From positions 1 through 64,000 of the forward strand of contig JANRJS010000041.1 in assembly GCA_033763835.1 (NCBI GenBank): a stretch of 64,000 bases of DNA. Reading direction: 5' to 3'. A program made the translations under genes and the position numbers. The stretch comes from JAPKYZ01 sp033763835. Lineage in GTDB: Bacteria > Acidobacteriota > Terriglobia > Bryobacterales > Bryobacteraceae. Under the pieces are notes generated by a model. That model worked only from the letters and a program-made list of their open reading frames with translations. It was not told the origin of the DNA and did not search any database. Positions 15,717-23,198 of the stretch are shown here, one piece after another; the first letter of the stretch is position 1; the number at the start of each line of letters is the position of its first letter.

Positions 15717-18261
15717 CTTCCGCTGGCGCACGGCCGCGAAGATCGCATGGCGCGAATCGCGCGCGTCGGCGGTAAAGTTCGGGTTCGTGGTGCTGGCGGT
15801 CGCGGTAGGAGTGGGATCGCTCACAGGCGTGCGCGGGTTTTCGACCGCGTTTCACGCTATGCTCCTGCGCGAAGCGCGAACGCTGATGGCCGCCGATCTT
15901 TCCGCGCGTATGTTTCGGATGCCGGACGCCGCGCAACTCGCCGTCATCGAGGACCTAAAGAAGCAAGGCGTCCGGGAGACGCAAATCACCGAGACGCTGA
16001 CTATGGTCAGTTCGCCCAAAACCCAAACGCCGGTTCTGGTCTCGGCCAAAGCGATCGATCCGGCGGTATATCCGTTTTACGGCGAGGTGGAGTTCGATCC
16101 GCCCGCCGCGCTCGCAACCGCGCTGACACCCGAAGTGGTAGGTTTGTCCGCCGATCTCATGATGCGCCTGAACGTCGCGCCCGGAGACTCGATTCGGCTA
16201 GGCGGCATGGACTACCGAGTTCTGGGAATGGTTTCGAAAGAGCCCGACAAGATGGCGGGTAGCTTGAACATCGGCCCGCGCCTTTTGATGTCTCGAGACG
16301 GATTGGCGCGGACGGCGTTGCTAAACGAAGGAAGCCGCGCGGCGCAGCGATTCCTCTTCAAGCTGCCGCCCGCCGGAACGTCCGGCGCGCCCGGCGTCGA
16401 GGACGTTCGGCAACGTCTCAAGAAAGCGTTTCCCGATGCGATGGTGATCGATTTTCGGGAAACCAACCCGATCATCACGCGGGGACTCAACCGTTCGACG
16501 ATGTTCCTTTCGCTGATTAGCTTGATTGCGCTGATCGTCGGCTCGATCGGTGTCGCGACCGCCATCCGCTCGCATCTCGAGCAGAAGCTCGATTCGATCG
16601 CCGTCATGAAATGTCTGGGGGCGCGGAGCGGACAAATCGTTCGCATTTACATCATTCAGACTCTCGCGCTGGGGCTTGCCGGTGGAGTGCTGGGAGCGCT
16701 GTTGGGCGGCGTGGTGCAACTCGCCTTTCCATTCCTGATCTCGCGCTACTTCCCCGTGCCGCCGTCATTCGCTTGGGACGGAGCGTCGTTGGCCCAAGGC
16801 TTGATTACCGCGCTGCTGGCGACGCTGTTGTTTACGTTGCCGCCGCTCCTTGCGATCCGCGACATTCGGCCGAGCCTCATCTTGCGCCGCGAGATGAGCG
16901 ACGGTCCGCGCCGCCGGAACTGGCGCTCCGCGGTTACCGCGGGCGCGATTCTTATCGGGCTGGGCGCGCTGGCCGCGTGGATCGCGGGCGGTAAGCCGAT
17001 GGACGCGCTGCAACTCGGCGGTTACTTCGCAGGCGGTATCGCCGTAGCCCTGATTTCCTTGGGCGCGGTAGCTTGGCTGCTCCTGCGGAGCATGAAGTAT
17101 GTGGTGCGTACCCGCGCTCTCCCCTCGTCGCTCCGGCACGGATTTGCGAATCTCTACCGGCCCGGCAACCAAGCGCAAGCCGTACTCGTCGCACTTGGCC
17201 TGGGAGTGATGTTCACGGTGACCATTTATCTCGTGCAACGCTCGATGCTGCAAGAGATGGCGGCGAGCGCTCCGCCCGGTATGCCGAACGTATTTCTGCT
17301 CGATATCCAGCCGTCGCAGCGCGACGAAGTGGCCGCGATTCTCGACCGTCAAAAGAATCTCGCGCAGAAACCGGAGATTGTCCCGAGCGTCGCCGTGCGC
17401 ATGACGCATGTCAACGGCAAGCGCGTCGAGGAACTCGATTTGAAAGGGTTTTCGCGCCGATTCCTGCAAACGCGCAACGTGACTTGGTCTGAGGCGAAGC
17501 CGCCGCAAACTACCGTGACGGCGGGCGCCTGGTGGAGTTCGAACGCGGCGGGTCAGGTCTCGATCGGTGAGGACGCGGCCCGCATCCTTCAACTCACCCC
17601 CGGAGCGACGCTCGACTTTACGGCGGCCGGCCAGTCCATCCAAGCGCGCGTGGCGGCGGTTCATCGTTCCGATGCGATCCGTATGGGCGCTACGGCGGAC
17701 TTCATCTTTTCCCCGAAGACGCTTGAGACCTTGCCCGCTATCTTCTACGGCGGCCTGCGGATGCCGCCCACCGAAGTTCCCGCGTTGCAGCGGACGCTCT
17801 ACGAGCGTTTCCCCACCGTCACTGTGGTGAACATTGCCGACGTCATCAATACAGTGCAAGACGTTGTGGATCAAATCGCGTTAGTGGTTCGCTTCGTTTC
17901 GGCGTTCGCAATCATGGCCGGGGTTGTCATTCTGGCTTCGAGCGTCGCGGGTACGCGGTTCCGCCGCATCCGCGAAGTGGTGATCTTGAAAACGCTGGGG
18001 GCGACGCGCGCGCGCATCTCCCGCATCTTTTCCGCCGAGTTTCTGGTTCTTGGCGCGACCGCCGGTCTGATGGGCAGCCTGCTCGCGATGGCCTTTTCGA
18101 ACCTCGTGCTCATCCAGTTTTTCGAAGGCCAATGGAAATTCGATTGGCTGCCCCTGGCGACTTCCGTCGCGCTGACGGCGCTGCTGGCGAACGCCGCGGG
18201 ATGGATCGCCAGCGCGCGAATCTTAGGACAGAAACCGCTTGAGGTGCTGCGAGCCGAATAA
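15706..18261 (+). CDS. ABC transporter permease, YbbP/FtsX family
   Basis: An 851-residue permease with two FtsX domains. A first membrane helix near residue 25 is followed by a large periplasmic domain and three helices between about 260 and 400. A second, comparable half has a helix near 490, another periplasmic domain and C-terminal helices around 725-850, giving about ten membrane segments in the YbbP pattern. The motif LKTLGATRARI in the last FtsX domain is typical. It overlaps the ATPase gene by 11 bases. The divergent TesA-like esterase suggests a link with envelope lipids. Confidence 0.88.
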   Translation: MTGNFRWRTAAKIAWRESRASAVKFGFVVLAVAVGVGSLTGVRGFSTAFHAMLLREARTLMAADLSARMFRMPDAAQLAVIEDLKKQGVRETQITETLTMVSSPKTQTPVLVSAKAIDPAVYPFYGEVEFDPPAALATALTPEVVGLSADLMMRLNVAPGDSIRLGGMDYRVLGMVSKEPDKMAGSLNIGPRLLMSRDGLARTALLNEGSRAAQRFLFKLPPAGTSGAPGVEDVRQRLKKAFPDAMVIDFRETNPIITRGLNRSTMFLSLISLIALIVGSIGVATAIRSHLEQKLDSIAVMKCLGARSGQIVRIYIIQTLALGLAGGVLGALLGGVVQLAFPFLISRYFPVPPSFAWDGASLAQGLITALLATLLFTLPPLLAIRDIRPSLILRREMSDGPRRRNWRSAVTAGAILIGLGALAAWIAGGKPMDALQLGGYFAGGIAVALISLGAVAWLLLRSMKYVVRTRALPSSLRHGFANLYRPGNQAQAVLVALGLGVMFTVTIYLVQRSMLQEMAASAPPGMPNVFLLDIQPSQRDEVAAILDRQKNLAQKPEIVPSVAVRMTHVNGKRVEELDLKGFSRRFLQTRNVTWSEAKPPQTTVTAGAWWSSNAAGQVSIGEDAARILQLTPGATLDFTAAGQSIQARVAAVHRSDAIRMGATADFIFSPKTLETLPAIFYGGLRMPPTEVPALQRTLYERFPTVTVVNIADVINTVQDVVDQIALVVRFVSAFAIMAGVVILASSVAGTRFRRIREVVILKTLGATRARISRIFSAEFLVLGATAGLMGSLLAMAFSNLVLIQFFEGQWKFDWLPLATSVALTALLANAAGWIASARILGQKPLEVLRAE

Positions 18262-18263
18262 GC

Positions 18264-19253
18264 ATGGAAGCGATTCTTTATGTGTCCTTCGGTGGACCGG
18301 ACGGTCCCGAAGATGTCATGCCGTTTCTCGAAAACGTGACGCGCGGACGCAATGTCCCTCGAGAGCGTCTGCTCGAAGTAGCCGAGCACTACCATCACCA
18401 CGGCGGCCGCAGCCCGATCAACGATCAGAATCGCGCCGTCATTTCCGCTCTGCGCGAGCTGCTCGCGCAAGAAGGCCCCGGCCTGCACGTGTACTGGGGA
18501 AACCGCAACTGGCATCCTTTTCTTGCCGACACGTTGCGGGAGATGAAAGCCGACGGCGTAACTCGCGCGCACGCCTTCGTCACTTCCGCTTTCTCCAGTT
18601 ACTCGGGCTGCCGCCAGTACCGCGAGAATCTGGCGCAAGCGAAGATTGACGCCGGTTTCCCGGAACTCGAAGTTCGCAAACTGCGCGTGTATTTCGACCA
18701 TCCGGGATTCGTGGAGCCAATGATCGACAACGTTCGGGCCGCGCTCGACGATCTACCCGGCGCTCGCCTAATTTTCACGGCGCACTCGATTCCGTTGTCG
18801 ATGGCCGAGACTTCGCGCTACGAGTCGCAACTGCGGCAAGCGTCGGAGACCGTCGCGCGCGGATGTGGGACTTCGGACTTCGACCTCGTTTGGCAAAGCC
18901 GCAGCGGACCGCCGACTCAGCCGTGGCTTGAGCCCGATATCCTCGACCATCTACGCGCTCTCGCAAAAGACGGCCGCGCCGCGCTGGGGGTTGTCGTGGT
19001 ACCCATCGGTTTCGTGTCCGATCACATGGAAGTGCTGCACGACCTCGACACGGAAGCGGCGGATTTAGCGGCGGAACTCGGTATTGGATTTCGTCGCGCC
19101 GCGACGGTGGGCGCCGATCCGCGATTCGTGCGCATGATTCGCGATTTGGTTCTCGATCCGCTCAATGCCGCGGATTTCGGATATTGCACGGAAACTTGCT
19201 GCCCCGCCCCGCAAAGACCGCCCGGACGGCCCTCTCCAGCTGCATCGCGCTAA
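18264..19253 (+). CDS. hemH: Ferrochelatase, probable [2Fe-2S] type
   Basis: A 329-residue ferrochelatase, inserting iron into protoporphyrin or coproporphyrin. The N-terminus YVSFGGPDGPEDVMPFL, the catalytic FTAHSIP (His 174) and the conserved Glu in FVSDHMEVLHD (Glu 256) are present. Cys 116 in the SGCRQY motif and a C-terminal CTETCC (Cys 308, 312, 313) resemble the ligand set of cluster-bearing ferrochelatases of the actinobacterial type, so a [2Fe-2S] cluster is likely. It starts 2 bases after the permease stop, so it is co-transcribed with the exporter. No other haem genes are in the window. Confidence 0.93.
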   Translation: MEAILYVSFGGPDGPEDVMPFLENVTRGRNVPRERLLEVAEHYHHHGGRSPINDQNRAVISALRELLAQEGPGLHVYWGNRNWHPFLADTLREMKADGVTRAHAFVTSAFSSYSGCRQYRENLAQAKIDAGFPELEVRKLRVYFDHPGFVEPMIDNVRAALDDLPGARLIFTAHSIPLSMAETSRYESQLRQASETVARGCGTSDFDLVWQSRSGPPTQPWLEPDILDHLRALAKDGRAALGVVVVPIGFVSDHMEVLHDLDTEAADLAAELGIGFRRAATVGADPRFVRMIRDLVLDPLNAADFGYCTETCCPAPQRPPGRPSPAASR

Positions 19254-19262
19254 AGTTAAGGC

Positions 19263-19661
19263 GTGGGAATCGACGAACACGTCCGCTTGTTGGGCGCGTT
19301 GTTAGTCGTCTTCGGAGTGATCGCCGGAGCCGGCGCGCTCATCGGCTTAGCGGTATATGGCAGCCCGGTAGTGTTGATTATGGATGCCACGCAAGCGGGC
19401 ACGGCACAGTCGTTTTTGCTGCCGTTTCTGAAGATTTCGGGCGGTATCCTGATCATTCTCGGCTTGACAATCGCTTTACCCTGCATAGGCCTGGGTATTG
19501 CGCTTCGGCGCTTTCATCCCATGGCGCGGGACGCCGCGATGATCGTTTGTTCGCTGCTGTTGCCCGTAATTCCCCTGGGCACCATGCTTGGCATGTACGG
19601 ATATTGGGTGGTACTTTCACCCGAAGTGGAGCCTTTGTTCCGCCAACCGCGTAACGGATAG
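19263..19661 (+). CDS. Small integral membrane protein
   Basis: A 132-residue protein with four hydrophobic segments: around residues 8-30, a weaker 34-44, 54-80, and 90-118. It starts with GTG 9 bases after the ferrochelatase stop and so belongs to that transcription unit. The pattern resembles small four-helix membrane proteins common in Acidobacteria, with no recognisable catalytic motif. Confidence 0.6.
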   Translation: MGIDEHVRLLGALLVVFGVIAGAGALIGLAVYGSPVVLIMDATQAGTAQSFLLPFLKISGGILIILGLTIALPCIGLGIALRRFHPMARDAAMIVCSLLLPVIPLGTMLGMYGYWVVLSPEVEPLFRQPRNG

Positions 19662-19669
19662 AGAACTCC

Positions 19670-19688
19670 CGCTAAGGAGCTTTTAGCG
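19670..19688. terminator. Weak inverted repeat between convergent genes
   Basis: CGCTAA (19670-19675) and TTAGCG (19683-19688) flank a 7-base spacer containing GGAGCTT, between the stop of the membrane protein gene and the stop of the nucleosidase gene. The stem is short; a small T run occurs only inside it. It may be a weak bidirectional terminator. Confidence 0.3.
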
Positions 19689-20507
19689 CGGTTTCGGCAT
19701 CTTCTTGATCATATTCGCGACGAATTCCGCGCAGTATTCGCCCGCGATTTTTTCGAACTGGGGATGCTCCCACTCGACGTCCGAGATAATTCGCACGGCG
19801 AGGAACGGCGTTTGCAGTCCCATCGCCGCGCCCGCCGAATAAGCGCTTTCCATATCTTCGGAATCGGTGCCGAACGTTTTGTGGAACCACGCGATGGTGT
19901 CGATCTCCCGGTGGAACTGGAAGGCGGAGCCGATGTTGCCGCGCCAAACCTTGCCCCGGGGATTCGGCTCCGCCATCGCCAGATCGACCAACGCTTTGTC
20001 GCCGCCGAAACGCGGAAAGTCGGTTATGTTCTTGTTGTCGAGGCGTAGCTGGTGTACCTTCGGATGCCAACGGTCGAGCCGCGTGCCCCTACCGGCATCG
20101 GCGTGATCGGTGAACAACGCCGAGTAATCGGTGGTCCACTCGCCCACCACGATGTCGAACAACTTCAGCTTGCGGCTGTGCGCGCCCGCCGTCCCCTGAT
20201 TGATCACCGCGCGCGGCCGGAAGTGCCGGATGCCGAGCACCGTCGCCGCCACCGCGTTTACCGGACCTTGTTCGGTTCGCGATACGACGACGCTCTTGCC
20301 CGAGATGTGGCCGGTCCAGAACGTCCACGCGCCAAGGTTCACTTCACGCTTATGTGTCAACGCGGCGAGCAGCGGCTGCAATTCCGAATCCATCGCGCCC
20401 TGGACGAGCACGTCGAAACGCGTTTCGGCGCGGACGCTAGCGGCCAACGCCAGCGCCCCAAGAAGGCGCGTCAGCCGCGTCCCAGATAAACGAAACGAAG
20501 GATGCAT
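19683..20507 (-). CDS. Nucleoside phosphorylase / MTA-SAH nucleosidase-like protein, apparently exported
   Basis: A 274-residue protein of the PNP_UDP_1 (PF01048) superfamily. INQGTAGAH corresponds to the substrate-binding loop, SEDMESAY to the nucleoside-ribose-binding ME region, and RIISDVEW to the catalytic ISD motif. The N-terminus carries a signal peptide (TRLLGALALAASVRA), so the enzyme should be periplasmic. The ATG at 20507 lies 37 bases inside the end of the upstream purine permease gene, indicating coupled translation. It probably hydrolyses purine nucleosides or methylthioadenosine outside the membrane, releasing the free base. Confidence 0.85.
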   Translation of the reverse strand: MHPSFRLSGTRLTRLLGALALAASVRAETRFDVLVQGAMDSELQPLLAALTHKREVNLGAWTFWTGHISGKSVVVSRTEQGPVNAVAATVLGIRHFRPRAVINQGTAGAHSRKLKLFDIVVGEWTTDYSALFTDHADAGRGTRLDRWHPKVHQLRLDNKNITDFPRFGGDKALVDLAMAEPNPRGKVWRGNIGSAFQFHREIDTIAWFHKTFGTDSEDMESAYSAGAAMGLQTPFLAVRIISDVEWEHPQFEKIAGEYCAEFVANMIKKMPKPR

Positions 20508-21772
20508 AAGGCGGTGAGGAAGTACAAGAACCAGTTTACGGCGCGCCCGCGCATGGACTGCAACACAACGTAGGCGATGAGGCCGAAAGCGATTCCATTG
20601 GCGATCGAAAAAGAGAGCGGGATGAGTGCGATGGTGAGGAAGGCGGGGATCGCGATTTCGAACCGGTCCCATTCGATCTCGGCGGCATGCTTCATCATGA
20701 GCGCTCCGACGACGATCAGCGCGGGTGCGGTGGCCCCGGCGGGAATCGCCCCGGCGAGCGGGGCGGCGACTAGGGCGACGAGAAACAGCAACCCCGCAAC
20801 GATCGCCGTCACACCGCTTCGTCCGCCCGCGGCCACTCCGGCGGCGCTCTCGATATAGCTGACGACGGTCGACGTTCCGAGCAGCGATCCGCCTACCGTG
20901 GCGGTAGCGTCGGCGAAGAGAATTCGCCCCACACGCGGGATCCGGCCGTCGCGGTCGAGCAGTCCAGCGCGCTTGCCCACGGCCACCAGCGTTCCGATGT
21001 TGTCGAACAAATCGACGAAGAGGAAGACAAACACGATCTCGACCGCGCCCAACGCCAGTGCGCCGGCGATATCGAGTTGCAACGCCGTTTGCGGTAGCGC
21101 GGCGAGCGCGGACGGTTGGGGCAACCAAGCCGCGATTCCGGTTACCAGCGCCGCGGCGGCGGCGGAGAGTACGCCGAGCAGGATCGCGCCCGGAACCCGG
21201 CGCGCGAGCAATCCGGCCATCGCCGCCAGACCGAGGAGAGCCAGCTGCGCTTGCGGCGCCGAGAGCTTACCGAGTTCCACCAGCGTCGCCGGATGCGCGA
21301 CGATCAGGCCAGCGTTCTTTAAGCCGACGAAGGCGATAAACAGCCCGATGCCCGCGGCGATGGCCGCGTAGAGATCGCGGGGAATGCATTCGACGATGCG
21401 CTGCCGGATGCCCGTGAGCGTGAGCAGCAGAAACGCGATGCCCGACAAGAAGACTGCGCCTAACGCCACTTGCCACTTCACGCCCATGCCTTGCACCACG
21501 ATGTAAGTGAAGTAGGCGTTTAGCCCCATGCCCGGCGCAAGGGCAATGGGATAACGCGCGATCGCGCCCATGAGAACGCTACCGAACGCCGCACTCAAGC
21601 AAGTCGCGGCGGTAGCGGCGGCCGGCGGAATCCCCGCGTCTTTCAAGATCGAGGGATTCACGAACACGATGTAGGCCATCGTGACGAACGTGGTTGCGCC
21701 TGCGAGAATTTCGGTGCGCCAGTTCGTGCCGAGCTTGTCGAATTCGAAGTATCGCTCCAGCGCTCGCTTCAC
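20471..21772 (-). CDS. NCS2 family purine permease (AzgA/GhxP-like)
   Basis: A 433-residue transporter of the AzgA-like NCS2 group (adenine, guanine, hypoxanthine:proton symport). It has the expected LGTNWRTEILAGATTFVTMAYI N-terminus, the APGMGLNAYFTY motif and about 13 membrane helices. It also has the conserved LFDNIGTLVAVG, where the acidic residue binds the purine, and LGTSTVVSYIESAAG. It overlaps the exported nucleosidase gene downstream by 37 bases. The pair looks like a scavenging unit: release of a base in the periplasm, then import. Confidence 0.93.
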   Translation of the reverse strand: MKRALERYFEFDKLGTNWRTEILAGATTFVTMAYIVFVNPSILKDAGIPPAAATAATCLSAAFGSVLMGAIARYPIALAPGMGLNAYFTYIVVQGMGVKWQVALGAVFLSGIAFLLLTLTGIRQRIVECIPRDLYAAIAAGIGLFIAFVGLKNAGLIVAHPATLVELGKLSAPQAQLALLGLAAMAGLLARRVPGAILLGVLSAAAAALVTGIAAWLPQPSALAALPQTALQLDIAGALALGAVEIVFVFLFVDLFDNIGTLVAVGKRAGLLDRDGRIPRVGRILFADATATVGGSLLGTSTVVSYIESAAGVAAGGRSGVTAIVAGLLFLVALVAAPLAGAIPAGATAPALIVVGALMMKHAAEIEWDRFEIAIPAFLTIALIPLSFSIANGIAFGLIAYVVLQSMRGRAVNWFLYFLTALCILRFVYLGRG

Positions 21773-21794
21773 CTGGAGTTCTTCGCCTGAAAGC

Positions 21795-23198
21795 TCATCC
21801 GAACACTTCGCGGATCACATTGCCCCCGAAGTCGGTGAGCTTCTCGTGCCGGCCATTGTGCAGGTACCAGAGCTTGTGCTGATCGAGCCCCAGCGCGTGC
21901 AGGATGGTCGCGTGAAAGTCGCGCATGTTGTATTTCGCGCCGGCGCAGTAAAGTCCGAAATCGTCCGTCGCGCCGACGGTTTGCCCGCCCTTCACGCCGC
22001 CGCCCGCGAACCACATCGTAAACGCGTGCATGTTGTGATCGCGGCCATTGCCCGATTGCGACATGGGCAGCCGCCCAAACTCGCTGCCCCAAACGACCAG
22101 CGTCGAATCGAGCAGGCCGCGCGACTTGAGATCGGCCAAGAGCCCGGCGATCGGCTGGTCCGTCATGCCCGCCATCTTGCGATGGTTCGCCACCAGATCC
22201 TTATGCGCGTCCCACTGCACGCTCACCGGTCCGCCGCCCGAATAAATCTGCACGAAGCGCACGCCGCGCTCCACCATCCGCCGGGCAAGAAGGCACCGTG
22301 TCCCGAACTCCACCGTCTCCTTACGGTCGAGCCCGTAGAGCTTTCTCGTCGCCTCGCTCTCCTTGGTCAGATCGACGGCCTCCGGCGCGTGCGACTGCAT
22401 CTTGAACGCCAGTTCGTAACTGGCGATGCGCGCCGCCATGCCGCTATCGCCGGGCGCGGAATCTAGTTCATTCATTGCCTGGATCAGTTCGAGCGTTCTC
22501 TTTTGTCGCTCTTCTGGGCGTGGCCCCTTCAAGTGCAGGATGGGCGTATTGCCGGGCCGTAGCAGCGTGCCTTGATAGACGGCGGGGAGAAACGCCGATC
22601 CCCAACACGGCGTGCCGCCTTCGGGCGTGCCCTCCGGTTGCGGCATGACGACATACGCGGGTAAGTTATCGGTGGCCGATCCGAGTCCGTAAGTTACCCA
22701 GGAACCCATGCTCGGATAGCCCATCAATGTACGGCCCGTGTGCACCTGATACATCGCCGGCGCGTGTACCACGCTGTCGGTATGGAAGCTGCGCACGAAA
22801 GCGATGTCGTCCACACGATGCGCCAGATGCGGGAACAAATCCGACACCCACGCGCCCGATTGGCCGTGCCGCGCGAACTCGAACGGCGACGAGAGAATCG
22901 GTGTCGAGCCGTCGGTGAACTGGCTCGAAATCTTGCCGTAGCTCTCGGGCAGCTTTTGTCCTTCGTACTTCTTCAATCCGGGCTTCGGGTCGAACGTGTC
23001 CATCTGGCCCGGCGCTCCAACCATGAATAAGAAAATGACCGACTTCGCTTTCGCCGGGAAATGCTGCGGCTTCGCGGCGAGGGGATTAACCCGCTCCGCC
23101 TGCAGCAGCGACTCCAGCGCCAATGCGCCGAAGCCCTGCGCCGACGCGCGCAACACATTTCGCCGCGAAAGCGTTTTATGGAACATAGACGAATTCAT
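21795..23198 (-). CDS. DUF1501 domain protein (sulfatase-like fold), Tat-exported
   Basis: A 467-residue protein with a twin-arginine leader (SRRNVLRASAQGFG). The DUF1501 pattern is clear: VIFLFMVGAPGQMDTFDPKPG, VRSFHTDSVVHAPA, GYPSMGSWVTYGLGS, FVQIYSGGGPVSVQWDAH and a final WGSEFGRLP followed by GRDHN. DUF1501 belongs to the alkaline phosphatase/sulfatase superfamily but its reaction is not established. Its start lies 23 bases inside the end of the DUF1549/DUF1553 gene, a pairing common in Planctomycetes and Acidobacteria. Confidence 0.9.
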   Translation of the reverse strand: MNSSMFHKTLSRRNVLRASAQGFGALALESLLQAERVNPLAAKPQHFPAKAKSVIFLFMVGAPGQMDTFDPKPGLKKYEGQKLPESYGKISSQFTDGSTPILSSPFEFARHGQSGAWVSDLFPHLAHRVDDIAFVRSFHTDSVVHAPAMYQVHTGRTLMGYPSMGSWVTYGLGSATDNLPAYVVMPQPEGTPEGGTPCWGSAFLPAVYQGTLLRPGNTPILHLKGPRPEERQKRTLELIQAMNELDSAPGDSGMAARIASYELAFKMQSHAPEAVDLTKESEATRKLYGLDRKETVEFGTRCLLARRMVERGVRFVQIYSGGGPVSVQWDAHKDLVANHRKMAGMTDQPIAGLLADLKSRGLLDSTLVVWGSEFGRLPMSQSGNGRDHNMHAFTMWFAGGGVKGGQTVGATDDFGLYCAGAKYNMRDFHATILHALGLDQHKLWYLHNGRHEKLTDFGGNVIREVFG

